A stretch of 64,000 bases of DNA. Source: Annulohypoxylon bovei var. microspora. Its lineage: Eukaryota > Ascomycota > Sordariomycetes > Xylariales > Hypoxylaceae. Below the pieces are notes generated by a model that was not told the origin of the DNA, did no database searches, and worked only from the letters and a program-made list of their open reading frames with translations. This document shows, piece after piece, positions 12,957 to 24,916 of this stretch. How positions within the stretch are numbered: the first letter of the stretch is position 1; the number at the start of each line of letters is the position of its first letter. Location of the stretch: assembly GCA_022836615.1 (NCBI GenBank), contig MU405217.1:186001-250000 (forward strand), given 5' to 3'. Made by a program: the position numbers and the translations under genes.

Positions 12957-13892
12957 TACGCCGTGGGTCTAACTTTCGGTGGGTGACGTAGCCCCAAAAC
13001 TATGCTCGTTTCAATATGCCGATCTTTCAGTTCGCGATTAGGTTTCGTCCAAGGGGAAAAGGGTTTAAAGGTCGTAGACAAGTTGGAGATGGTGGGTGAA
13101 TCGAAAGGCAAACTGGGTGAAATTGATGGATTTCCGAATGTTGTAAGGTTATGATTAGTCGAGGTGGCATATGTCCTGTCAAGTTAGAGGTAACTCAGAG
13201 ATGGATGACGAGGCCAGTCAGGAGGGAGGACAAGATCAAATGACAGCTTTCTGATTGTGCACCACCAGCGATGAATCGCGGTGTAACTTCGAAGATAAAA
13301 GTGTGGTGTTTATGATTTGGAAGATGAGTCCGATATTTAACAAAAAATCAAAAATCAAAATCTCCAAAAACACAATAAACTTCTGTGCGACGGACGGTCG
13401 CAACTTCCCGGCTATGACCGCGTAAGTTCCCACCACCTTCCCATCACCTTGATAACTCGGTAACTCCTGACATTGAACTCCCATTATCCCTCGCCATACC
13501 ATCCATAGTAGATTCCCGATGTAAAAACGCTTGGCTTCTGCGTAACAGATACCTAGGTACCTACATATGACATATGTAAACCAAAAATGCTTCAATGTTT
13601 ATAAAAAATCCAAGCGCCGCGCTTCGCATACCCCTTAAAATGTATCGAGCATCGTTTTTGTATGGAGCGCATACCTTCCAACGCCCAAAAGAACAAATGG
13701 TATAATGACAGTGAGATATGTAAGTAAAAATGGTGTTGTAAATCCGACGTAGGCCTCATTCCAAGTAAACGAATAAAAGAAGAGTAAAAAGGTCTCGAGA
13801 CGGTAGGTAAGTTACTACCATCTCCAAGCACACACATGCGCCTCGTTCATGACATAAAATATCAGATATCCAAACCCAAATAACGCCTAAGC
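12957..13892. other. Intergenic region, no gene seen
   Basis: This lies upstream of the GH43 gene and downstream of the next minus-strand gene. AT-rich runs occur near 13330-13375, and a TACCTAGGTAC stretch at 13550-13564. The small minus-strand frames at 13236-13837 show no domain or coding bias. Confidence 0.45.
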
Positions 13893-16073
13893 TCATGAAC
13901 TGTAAAAATCACCAGCATAAGCATGCTCTGCCTCCCATTTAAGAAAATCTCCCAAGTCATGTCCGAGATTGTATCCCATGGGAACGACGTCCATGTCATC
14001 CCCTTCTGGGCCTCGGATGACCCGAAGGTCTAGCATCGGGCTCTGCGGAAGGCTGGCGTAGCTCTCGCGGCCGTCGAAGTCCTTGCTCTTGTAGCTGGAC
14101 TGGTCGTCGGGAATCATTTTTGAAGTATCTAATTCGAGTCCGGACATGTCGCGGTCCAGTTGACGGCTTTCGGATGCCATCCTACGCTGAGACTGCTGCC
14201 ACCTGTGGTGCGGACTATACGGGTTGTCCCTCTCAATCTCACCATATGACACATCCGAGTAGTCCTCGCCTGATGTCGTACTCGTAGGGCTAGGAATTTC
14301 GAAGTCCTTAACGAGGCCTCCGGGACGGTTGAAATTCCACGAATCAAACCAGTCGACCAGTTCTTCGACCTCCTCCGCCTCTCTGCGGCGAATCGTGTCG
14401 TCGCTTTCAGAAAACCAATCTCCGGCACCTCCGGAAATGGCCATTTGAAATGCCGTCCAGTCTAGTCCATCGTCCACTCCGACTTTCATGTCTGCCATGA
14501 GATCGCACTTTGACAACCGGATCGGCCCGTGTCGGAAAATGGGACTAGTCATGGAGCACGGTGACGATTGAAGGAAAACATAGTTTGAATCAGCCACAAG
14601 ATCTCGGGAATTTCCTAGATTTTGACTACTATATAGGTCGTCTTTCGGTGTCGTCACGGCCGAAGTTTCTGGGATGCTAGGTAATGTCCCCTGACTTCGC
14701 CTAGTAAACCGTGCGGAATGTCTTAGCGGCGGCGTAGGAAAAATTGCATCTTTATATTCTAAAGGCTCTTCTCCAATATCCATCCGCGACGTCGCTGACC
14801 TGTTCGCACTTTGTTCCTCATTGCGCCCTTCTAGCGCGAAGTCTCGGCGAACAATGGCTTCGAATTCTGGCGGATTAGGTTTCTCTGCAGTTGGTGTCTC
14901 GACGTCGAGTTCTACACTAGCTGACTTAATTCGAGAGGGAAGGTCGTCGAGGTGGAAAGGCTCGATCGGCGTGTCGCTCGACTCAGTATCGAGGGTCTCG
15001 GTAGACTTCTCCGATTGCATTATCGACATTCTACGCAGCCTGTACGCCTCCAGCTGACTCGGCGTGAGCATCTCATCCACCTCAACCCTGCGGAAGAATT
15101 TCCCGCTGAATAGCTCCGTCATATTATCCGATAACGCCCATCCTGGTCCACTTTTCGCCGCCGACTTGGCGGCGGCAGGTTTCCGGCTCGGCCTCATCGA
15201 CCTTGTCCTTGACTTCTTTGACTTCTTCCTCTGGACCCCGGTAGTAGCGGTTGTATTTCGTCTAGGTGGTTGAGTTGGGGAAGTGAGAACCTGCAGTGGC
15301 GGGTTCTGTATTCGGGATTGAAGAACAGGGGTTGCTGGCTTCAGTATAGGCGACTGATCTGGTGTAGGAATTCGCGGCAATTCTTTCTGTGTGTTATTTT
15401 CCGAGATTCGCACTTCAGTGAGGGGGTTGTCGATGGCCTTGAAAGCCTCATCCGCCTCTTGTATAAGTTGTTGTATGTTATCCGAGATACTCGACAATGA
15501 CTCAGATTGCCGTAAGCGCTGCTTTGATATCGGTGCTTTGTTTGCCGATTGGAAAGATAAAGCTTCTATAAGATCAAAATTCGAACCTGGCAAATCAACC
15601 TGGCGCTTCATAGACTCCGCCGACCTTGCATGGCCTTTTGGTGGAGGTTTAGGTGGGAAGTCATCGCCTCCGTAACTGGAAAGTTGAAGCGATTCTCGAC
15701 TTCGATCCTCCTTTGATGATATGGAACAAAGGGGCGATTTTGACCTCTTTGAATCGAATGACTGCGATAAAGTATAATCGTTGTGGCGGTCGGCGCTACT
15801 CAGCGAACTAGCTGAGGAACGGGGCGTGTCGTATGGTGGAAGTGGTGGTAAAGGGTCCAATATGTCATGTACGCTTTGTTCCCTACTAACTATAATCGGC
15901 GGCGGCGGTCGTTTCTTACTGTAAGGCCGCCTCTTAGGAGTGCCGGCGTCTTTCCGTCCCGCTTTGTTACCCAGTCGGTCGGTACCAATGGTAACCCCAT
16001 CGTCATATTCATCTTGAACTCGTCTTTGTGATATGAACCTCCGAATACTAACTCCCGGTCTAGATAGCATCAT
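13893..16073 (-). CDS. Large, mostly disordered fungal protein of unknown function
   Basis: A single exon gives 726 aa from ATG 16073; the frame extends further upstream but opens with TTG there. I do not recognise a catalytic domain. The protein starts MMLSRPGVSIRRF, has a basic and proline-rich stretch (KKRPPPPIIVSREQS), a proline-rich PPLPPYDTPRSS, and a basic block of Lys/Arg/Ser near the middle (RKKSKKSRTRSMRPSRKP). The C-terminal ~200 residues look more ordered and acidic, with Trp/Phe-rich segments such as EELVDWFDSWNFNRP. This composition fits a conserved filamentous-fungal regulatory or scaffold protein. The long open frame and consistent codon use support it as real. Confidence 0.72.
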   Translation of the reverse strand: MMLSRPGVSIRRFISQRRVQDEYDDGVTIGTDRLGNKAGRKDAGTPKRRPYSKKRPPPPIIVSREQSVHDILDPLPPLPPYDTPRSSASSLSSADRHNDYTLSQSFDSKRSKSPLCSISSKEDRSRESLQLSSYGGDDFPPKPPPKGHARSAESMKRQVDLPGSNFDLIEALSFQSANKAPISKQRLRQSESLSSISDNIQQLIQEADEAFKAIDNPLTEVRISENNTQKELPRIPTPDQSPILKPATPVLQSRIQNPPLQVLTSPTQPPRRNTTATTGVQRKKSKKSRTRSMRPSRKPAAAKSAAKSGPGWALSDNMTELFSGKFFRRVEVDEMLTPSQLEAYRLRRMSIMQSEKSTETLDTESSDTPIEPFHLDDLPSRIKSASVELDVETPTAEKPNPPEFEAIVRRDFALEGRNEEQSANRSATSRMDIGEEPLEYKDAIFPTPPLRHSARFTRRSQGTLPSIPETSAVTTPKDDLYSSQNLGNSRDLVADSNYVFLQSSPCSMTSPIFRHGPIRLSKCDLMADMKVGVDDGLDWTAFQMAISGGAGDWFSESDDTIRRREAEEVEELVDWFDSWNFNRPGGLVKDFEIPSPTSTTSGEDYSDVSYGEIERDNPYSPHHRWQQSQRRMASESRQLDRDMSGLELDTSKMIPDDQSSYKSKDFDGRESYASLPQSPMLDLRVIRGPEGDDMDVVPMGYNLGHDLGDFLKWEAEHAYAGDFYSS

Positions 16074-16918
16074 GGTGGAGCGCGGACGCAAGGGGAATTC
16101 AGACAAACAGAAGGGAACGGGCTGTTCTGGGGGGAAGGACTCGACATATATGAGGTGGGATCTACAATTGGTGGGTGACACAAGGCTCTGCAACCAAGGA
16201 AAAGGGCCAGCTGCATGCTACATGGTAGTTCTTACTGAGCATCTTGTCATTCGACACTACACTGTGGCACATTGTACATAAGAAAGGAAGAGGTATATTG
16301 ACGGAATGCGGCGGTAGACCCTGGTCTCTGCTAGTGTGCAAGTATCTCTCTGCCATCTTTGGAGTATGGCGTACACGAGCGTGGCTCTGTGAAGGGAGCC
16401 CTGCCTGCGAAGCGGGAAGAAATGGGGGTCCTGCAGAAAAGAGACAAGCCTGGCAGCCTGGGTAGGCGAGTTTGGAGCAGGGGTTTCTCTCATCAGGGAT
16501 CCCGTTATTTTTATCGTCTATTGGTCCACTCGGGAATTACTATTTGTGCAAGTCATGTTCTGTATATCCTGTAGTTCCCTGCTAGATGATGCTGGATGCG
16601 GATCAGCCGGGATGTTGGTTCAGATACGTATCTCGTGCTGCCGTGAGTCGATGGTCGATCTGGATCAGAAGTACATGCGCATGTACCTAAGCTGCTGAGA
16701 TATGTACATGTATTCCGCATAGCCTTAGCCTGGGGGAGCGTACGACTAACCACGATGCCCATGATACCACAATGGGCGTATCAAAAGGGAAGTCGAATTG
16801 CCATGCTATCGTTAGGTTACATCCGTACGGGGCAATGTATCGACTAGTCGGGTTGACTAAGAGGTTATTGAAAAATGGACAGATAGGATATGCTCACTTC
16901 GAAATATTGCTGTCATGC

Positions 16919-16962
16919 TTACCTACTACCTAGGTAGGTAGGCAGGCTACCAGGTAGGTAGC
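16919..16962. repeat. TACCTAGGTA-type palindromic simple repeat
   Basis: Degenerate tandem CCTACC/GGTAGG units are arranged so that they pair with each other around CCTAGG. Similar stretches occur near 13550, 32578, 47944 and 55841, always outside coding sequence. Confidence 0.8.
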
Positions 16963-19900
16963 TTCTCAGTTTTCTGTCAATTCCGCAGGCGGATACTATG
17001 CGGTGTTTCCTGCTGATGTAGTCTTGTATCCGTAATCATTTGAATTTTGCAATTTGCATTTCGCATTTTGCATGTGTGTATCGCGGTAATCATGGCGGGA
17101 AAGCACAACATTAAGCATGTAAGATATGCGGTGATCTCATCTGGGACCGCAACGGTGGAAGTATTGCTCGAGCGCACATACACACCTAAGTATGCTCAAA
17201 TATTGAGTACCGACTTCGCGGGCTACTCGATGAGCTACCGAGCTGTAGAGGAGGGCTTCGTCCGCATTGCGCAATGCAACGGCACGTCGGTGATGGTTCC
17301 AATGTCCCTTGGGATAACCTTCAGCATAGCCTGCCCACACCGGGGGAGCATCTGAGGGGCAATTGGTGGGCGCGCAACCCATGAAGCCCATGAGATAACA
17401 TAAGCTGGAGTGTTGGCAGATTCGAGGTACATCATTGACCGGGGGACGAAACGGTTTAGGTTAATATGTACGCAGTAGATGTGGAAATGTATGTATTCTG
17501 GTACATAGGTAGTAGAAAAAGGATGCGACGTAAGATAGTAGCTCAGGACTTACATAGGAACCGAGGCCCTTGGTCCAATACCCATGAATCCTAGATACCT
17601 CCTGTACCTAATAGAGGCACGACTCGGGCAATCTTCCCATAATCGTAGCTGACCAGCCACTAATAAATTAACGAAAGCGAACGTACATAGTAGAAGCGGA
17701 CGTCATGGGCAAAAAGATTCCTTTTATGGAATACTGATATAATCGCGAATTTGTGATGATCGTGATGTTCTTGATGATGTTCGTATTATTCAGCTTGGTC
17801 AGGATGCCAAGCTGGCCAAGGTAAAAGTCAAGCCAACCATTCAAGAAATATATCAAACGAATCATCTAGGTCTAATAGGTCTAATTTCTAAAGTAGCAAA
17901 TCGAAAGAGACAATAAGTGAGGCGATTCGTTCAGGAGCACGAGGTGTAACGTATCTAAGGGACGTAATTTCGTGTATGACTGAAGGATAGGTGCATATGA
18001 AGCGGCGCAGGATGGAAAAAGATGGACGGGATGGGGGATGGGTAACAGCCAAAGACTATTCGTACAAAGTACCCCTCGACTTTGACTCGACACCTGGGCA
18101 GCTCGACCATCGACCCCTCCAGCTCCAAGGTTCCCTCTAGTTTAGAGTTATTATCCACTAATAATACGGATCGGGAAGCCAAAGGCCATGGAAGCCAATG
18201 CTGCCAATCCAATCGGCACTTGCACGTGATTCCTGCCACTTTTGACAACCAGAATTAAACACGGAAACAGCCTCGGTAGCCAGGACTTGATTGTTTCGTA
18301 TACAGGTACTTCGGTAAACACTATGTAGATGCGTAGCTAACCTGTACGAGTACAAGGTCCGTTTGTCTCCATTCAATGTTGCTTGATTTCAATGTTCATG
18401 AACTTCAATTGAACTTTAAATCTTACCTAATATACATAAGTACATGCTCCAGCTTCATGCAGCAAACCGCTGCAGACTTTCAACTGAGCCACCACTATTT
18501 TGACTGTTTGACATCTTTTTTCAGTAATTGACCGCGTATCCGGCCGAGTGGAAAATCGATCGCTATGGCTTGCAACTAACTCGGAGTCAATTCAATATCC
18601 AAAGTGAATTGTGGCTTATAGGCAAAACCGTTCTATCAAGCCTCGTTCTATTCTGTGTTCCGTGCTGCTTGTTCGCTTTCGGGAACGAATGATCGTCATT
18701 GGAATAAGCGCCAATTCGACTTCAGCAGGCCTATTGCATCTGATGGCCCCCATCCTCCCACACACGAGATTCCTGTGATGTGTGTCCAGCTCGTACCAAC
18801 AACCGCGGCCGCGCCAATTATCTCGTTCTCCGGCTCGGCCCACGAAAGAGAACCCATCTCGGCTTCTCACAGATCATACCGTAATACCCCACAATCGACT
18901 ACATTCTTCAATAATCACCAATCATATTCCTCATGAACTGCCGTGTTACCTACTAATAGATCCTGTTGGACGCGTAATGACAGTTTCTTTTTCTCTCTCT
19001 AACGATTTCATCTAATCTAGGTATGTAATTCCCTCTCCTTCTTTTAGGAACTTTGGAATCATGAAAAGGATACGGTAACCTACTTTAGAATGACGATAGT
19101 TATTGGCTATGGTGAGATTTTCGTGTTAATCTGGATGCATCTCACCAATACACTACCCGCTACGTCCGTAAGCTTACATCAACACCGCCCTCCGACTTTA
19201 CGGGAAATGGGTCACAGGTATAGAGGCCGCGGCGCTTAGGTAAAGGCCGCCTAGTGATAGTGAACTCCAGGGCTGGCTTGCCCGGTCGCCTGGTCTCGCT
19301 ACCTATTTTGAATTGCTAAGCCTTCCTTTCGTTTACATGGATGTACGTAGGTTACGCACCTTGACCTTACGAATTACCTACTTCTTCTCCACCTATCTAC
19401 ATCCGTAAAAACCGAAGTCATCATCTATTGACTCACTAGAACAGGTGATGCGTATTTGATCGTCATGCTTCATAGGGCATTCGAATCGGGCAGATTGGGA
19501 GAAAGGCCTTTGCGTCGGTCCCGGCATGAAGGGAATGTATAAAGTTCGAAGTCACTACACGCGATTTAATGGCCCGAGTCTTTGAACTATCCCGACGTCG
19601 ACATGGGTCTATCTATGCGCCCACTATTCTGGTGGATATAGCTGAAATAGGTATATAAATACCGTTACATACCCCCTGTAACCTAATTCCGTACCTATGC
19701 AAGTATTTAGTTCCGCAGGACATGTAGATGTGGCTTGTGAATGGAGACACTTATTGCAATCCATATTTTTGGAATTATTCGACAAGTATTGAACTTTCGA
19801 ATCGTCCTATTTATCAAGTTTGGCCTCTTATATAGATCGTTTTAAGTGAAGGGGTATAGTTATTTCAAGATGATGCCATTCCTAATTACCAAATGTCAGA

Positions 19901-21293
19901 TTAACCTTGTATAGTGTAGAGGCTCTAGGTCAAAGTAATTCCAACACCAATACTAACACAACTCGATAAGGGAACGCCATCTTTTCCTCATCGAGGAACC
20001 CTCGTGCGCCATAACCTTTACCGAACCAAGTTAGGGGGTCGATTGGAACGCTTGAGAGCACGATGATAGTCAACCTACCCAGTCAAGTGCCGACTTACCA
20101 ATATACAACATGCCCTTGTAGATATCATAGACCACTTCCTGACCGATAGTGAAAGGGCCAATTGTCATTGTCCTATGTGGACCTGATAGCCTGACATGGT
20201 ATATCGGTAAAGGCTTAGAGGCATTTGCTAACAATTTGATATCGTGATGGGACCTTCGAAGACTACCGAAAGCCTCGTACCAACTCGACCCTAAGAAGAT
20301 TAGTAAGAAATCCTTCCATAACATTTGAAGATGAAGAGGGGCCGTTGCTTCACATAGCTTAGCTTCTTAGAAAGATATGAATACGTAACTCCGAGCACGA
20401 AAGGTGGTAATACTTTATTGCACTTGATTGAAGTATAGTGATATTAGTCTAGATGAGTCTGAATATTGGAATCGTCACTCCAAGTTAGAATATGTTGGAT
20501 AGGATCATGCACTCATGACTAGATATGTCAATTTTAATTTACCAATTCTCCGGACTTGAAACCAACTATAAACTATCGTAACCGAAATCCCCGAACACCC
20601 AAACTCGCTATTCCAAGCGAGTGGTCTCGTCGTTGTGATCATGACTTGCAGGTTGTTGTCTGGTCATGTCACCTTGACCTCGACGCCCCAGATACTATGC
20701 AGTGCTGACGCCGTGCCTCTGCTTGACATCTGCTCCCCATCATGCTCGTCGCTGCAAGGGGCTGACGCGATCAACCACCCGAGCGGTATTCTCGCTTCTG
20801 CCTCAGCACCTCTCTCCTATTTTTCTTACTATACTGTGCCAGAGGGGTTGCATCCGACCCCCAACGTGAGCGATCCTGGACAGATGAAACGAAACAACTC
20901 GCCTGCAGCTCTGATCTGAGAGGCTGCTCGAGTATTTCGAAGGTGCATTCCGACCCCTGGCCCCCTACGTGAATCGACGATCCGGGGGGGGTTTGTCTGT
21001 GTGGTTCAATCCCACAACCCCGTATGGATTACGGTAAGCCGCTCCGGCCTCCCCATACGTATGTTAATCGCGCCACGTGAATCGAGCCCCGTCTGCCGCC
21101 ATGCATCGTCTGTGCGGATCTGAAACCCCTGAAAGCGTTCAGGTATCTCCCCAGCGCGCCAAGGACGCCCTCCCCAGCGACGATGCCCATGTCCCTACCG
21201 GGAGTTCGTGGATCAGGGCTAAACCGGACTGGTATTACTATCTCAAAATCTTGCATCGAGGCCTTTGCGAAATAAGATAAAAACACCTGCGGC

Positions 21294-21309
21294 ATTCCTG
21301 CGCAGGAAT
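21294..21309. repeat. Perfect 16-bp palindrome ATTCCTGCGCAGGAAT
   Basis: The sequence equals its own reverse complement over 16 bases, within a GC-richer part of the gene-free stretch. It could be a binding site for a dimeric regulator; no neighbouring start codon makes this testable here. Confidence 0.55.
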
Positions 21310-23058
21310 CGGGGCTTAGATAGATCTAGTTCGTGGACCTGTCCGGTTAGTCGAATCCTCCCACGTGTGTGACATAGGAGGCTTGAACAAGGCTTATTTA
21401 GCAGGTTCGGGATATATCTAAAGCGTTAAACCCCCTGGTCGACAAGGCCTAAAAAAGATCCTCCCTTCCCATTGTCCATTAGCTCGCAGATTATTTAAGG
21501 GATTTTTCCCTTTTTGCATTTTTGAAGCCATGCCCGATATATACACACAAATATGCCGACAAATACCGCATTACTTGCAGCAGATCGACCTGATCAATCT
21601 TAGACCGAGGTCTCTCTCGTTCAATTCAGGGTCTCGCATCCTAACATGGCGATCCTCATCCTGCCTCCCCGCACTATGACGGGGCGTTAGGGGTTGACAT
21701 CACTGAAGCTGTAAGTCTTCCCTGAAGGCATCGGAGGGCATTCAGGAGGAATTCACAGAACACCTGCTGCAAAGAAGCTCTTACAAAACCAGCCTCATAG
21801 GGTGTGAAAACCACGAGGGCATGAGACACGCCTTGCACTTCGCTACCAGCAAGGCCAGGCCAATTCCAAGGGAGCCACGTTGAGTTGACGAAGCCGAAAA
21901 GCCGAGACAGCTCGTTTCGACAACAATTCGCTTGATTAGCGTGCGAGCTGGCCCTCGTTGCGCATCCCCAGTTTGTCCTGGCTCGCGATGCGAAAAGGAT
22001 CCAATACATATGCACGAGGCGCACCCACCTGCCTAAACGGACCGGCAGCCCAAATCTTGCCCACGTTTTAATGCACTTTACGAGCATTATAGTTATTTTA
22101 GAGTTGGCCGGCTGGCGTGTTATCTTGGTACAAGTACAGTAAAAAAAAAAAAAACATCTAGCCCCGTCCAACCCACGCCGCTTTCCCCTGCATCACGAAT
22201 CCTTCGGAGACCAAGAACTGCGAATCTGGGTCGCACGGAAACCCCCCTGTCCGCGCCAGATTCCCCTACTCAACCTGAGACCAGGAACTAAGTAGGTAAG
22301 TAAGTAAGTAGAGCAAAATGCTAATGAGCGTGTGGCGCGACCCAAAACGGTGCGCGAGTGATCTGCTGCCGCAGGACGCCTGGAGGGCCTGTCTCGATGC
22401 CGACGTTTGGGAGTCGGGCGTCGGCGCGGTTTAAAGTAGGTAGCATCTGTCGCAGCATTCCTCCCTGCCGGGACCATGCAGAAACATCCCCTCCCCATGT
22501 GTATGTATACCCGGCCATCGCCTCTGTAAACCGATCCTCCGTGTCGGAGCTCTCCAAGCTCGCTCGACGAGAGGAAAAAAAAAAGAAAAAGAGACTTTAG
22601 GTGCAGGTGCAGGTGATCTACCCTTCCCAACGCGGCCGGAGAAACAAGGGGCGTGATAGACAGAGCAGCGCGCGAAAATGCGGGCAGGAGGAAGCTTTTT
22701 TCGGCAAAGGAGCGCGCGATGCGGACATAAGACGCGAAAATCATATCATCTCCGACCTGGCCGGCCCGAGTTCGTCGTGCCGCCGCGGCGCTTCTGTCTT
22801 GATAGGAAGGGCGAGCGACGTCGTACGTAATAAGCGTAGCTTGTTGAGCCGCGACGCTTATGCTACCAACAAGAGCATATCCATACCCAGAGATTCGGAC
22901 AGAGTCAAAAAAGAAAGCAATTCAAATTTCTCATGACGGCCCCTGATGAGGGTCTTGCCCCCCGTCCCACGTCAGCGGCTTGGCTTATATATGGCAACAG
23001 GCAGCGAAATAGCACGTCTGAGAGATCGTGCGAGACGATAAAGGGGCGAGTACGCGTC

Positions 23059-23313
23059 TTATAGGATCTCGTTTGCCTTTCTTATCTGGCGAGAGGTAGT
23101 CGTTTTTAGGTACGAGTCTTTGGCGTGTTGAGGCACGTATGGTGTCTGAACTGGAGGCTCCGTAGGAGCGGTGGTACTGGGGAGTTTCTGATCTGAAGAT
23201 TTGTCGTGTTCTTGGCTCGGCTTAGATGAGGATATTCCACCGAAACATGAGCGGAAACAGTGGCCCAAGAAACCAGTGTTGGGTCCACCGTTATCGTTGT
23301 TGGAATCGCTCAT
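23059..23313 (-). CDS. Possible small hydrophilic orphan protein (84 aa)
   Basis: An ATG-initiated frame encodes 84 aa starting MSDSNNDNGGPNTGFLGHCF. The N-terminal third holds two cysteines in HCFRSCFGG; the rest is Ser/Thr/Pro/Lys-rich, probably disordered, and ends in a basic helix-like segment (TTSRQIRKANEIL). I do not recognise it. The clean start and non-repetitive hydrophilic composition make it more credible than other short frames nearby, but there is no homology evidence, so it may be chance. Confidence 0.35.
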   Translation of the reverse strand: MSDSNNDNGGPNTGFLGHCFRSCFGGISSSKPSQEHDKSSDQKLPSTTAPTEPPVQTPYVPQHAKDSYLKTTTSRQIRKANEIL

Positions 23314-24916
23314 GATGATCTCGGTGGGTATCCTTAAGGAAGCACTCGTTGTTTCTCCGGTTCTAGAGCACCGTGATTAGATTGACTACGGTTTTCTCGG
23401 TAAGTCACACATGGGACTGTAAGCATATTGATGGGGAAAGGATATGAAGTACCTCGGTGATGGATAGGGGTAGTTGTATCACGCGTGATTTAGGTTCTGA
23501 GATATATTGGGAAGGATCGTGAAAGTCTAGTAGATAGTACAACCAACGAGTCAATATATGATCCCTTACGTTCGGTCTTCCCGTTGTAGATATAATAGAT
23601 GTGATAAAATCCTTGAGATAAATCGTGTGTAGAGTTTTGTAGAGGTTCAATGACAATATACAGAGGCTGCAAGTGAAGACAATATCCGTAAATCCCGCAA
23701 GAAAGTTGACAATGTGTGTCTATGCATGATGTTCCTAGTTATATCCACTTCATCTCCCCTTGGTTATCAATGAATACGCAAAGACTGACGGTAAGAGCAT
23801 TTGCGAAACCTGTGAAGTCTTTGGGTCGGGAGGGGTATACATTACTTCTGCAGCCCAGGGATGCGTGATGGAACTTTCGACCACATGGCACTGGTTCATG
23901 ATACCTGGACTCATGACGGCAATTGGCTGCCTGTGATTCAAGAGTGCAGGTTCTCGAACGTATGTGTCACTTTGACTACCTAGTAGGTAGGCTGTCGGAC
24001 TTCACGATAAGGGGCGAGAACTTCACAGCATTCTTTAGTGACGTAATCATAGATACCCCTATAGTTAATGCTATAGAAGGTAATGCCGATCTTGGCTGCA
24101 CAGATTGGCCCGGGATACACAGTATTGCTAGAATCGAGGCGCACTAGATCGTCCCAGGGCTGAGACATAGGGGAGAGCTGAACAGATAAGTGCTATAAGG
24201 AGATTAAATGGCGGTCCAATTAGACTTGCACGACCTTGTTCTAAGCTTAGATTTTGAGTCTGCCATGGCGCTTGACTCTCGGGGGTCGAAGCGGATGGTT
24301 CGATGTCTTATCTGCCTTAATTAGACAGAGCTTAGTGGCCGGTGACGGTGGCGCTGGGGACGTTGCTTGACTGGTGTGCTATATTATAGTATACTTGGAA
24401 CCTGCCGCTAGACGATGTGGAAATTAGAGCGGATTGATAGTTAGGCATCATCGTTCGACTGAAGACTAGATCGCTTGTAATGCTTAGCCCCTGTTGGTAT
24501 TCAGCACGTTCAGCTGCGCAATTCTGCACGGTGGTGAAGCGTCTATAGCTCTTCAGGCCTGTGCCCATCACATGCTTCCGCTCTGTCATGGCTGTACAGC
24601 CTACAAGGGACTTCAGACTAGAATTGGGGCTGGTCATTAGCCGCAAGTATATCAAGAACGAAATCAAGGATCACCGACATCGAATGCGGTGATTTCATTC
24701 AAGCAGAAGGGTCTAGGCAGTAGATGAGGTCCAAATATAGTATGTACGCCTTCAGTTTAGAAATAGCATTTTGGCGAGCCGGAGAAACCAAACCGGTTTC
24801 ATAAACCAGCCAACAAACTACATACCATTGCACCTAGTGCACCTAGTGCATATCTACATCTAGTATGATATGCACCTACATACTCATGGGCGGCTCATCA
24901 GGCGTATACTAGGTAG
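23314..24916. other. Intergenic region, no gene seen
   Basis: This is downstream of RAD1. It includes a short tandem repeat of TGCACCTAG (24829-24850). The remaining frames are short and lack domains. Confidence 0.45.
24829..24850. repeat. 9-bp tandem repeat TGCACCTAG, about 2.4 copies
   Basis: Two exact 9-bp units are followed by a partial third. It is a small simple-sequence array with no obvious function. Confidence 0.8.

Larger units (their letters stand above)
16074..23058. other. Seven-kilobase stretch without a supported gene
   Basis: Only short overlapping frames on both strands are present, none with a domain, splice continuity or coding bias. Visible items are a TACCTAGGTAGG block (16919-16962), a GC-richer section (20.6-23.0 kb) with two ACGTGAATCGA copies (near 20967 and 21075), a 16-bp palindrome (21294-21309) and a TATA-like TTATATATGG (near 22985). 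It could hold long regulatory DNA, non-coding transcripts or decayed sequence; I cannot distinguish these. Confidence 0.5.

Noticed and set aside
13236..13837. Two minus-strand frames of 119 and 81 codons
   Set aside because: AT-rich, hydrophobic by composition, no credible domain and no joining intron.
17047..17355. 102-codon plus-strand frame
   Set aside because: No domain, and a similar-sized frame on the other strand overlaps; not distinguishable from noise.
21674..22744. Minus-strand frames of 165 and 183 codons
   Set aside because: Composition is Cys/Arg/Trp-rich and random, with homopolymer translation at the N-terminus (FFFFF) and no splice or domain support.
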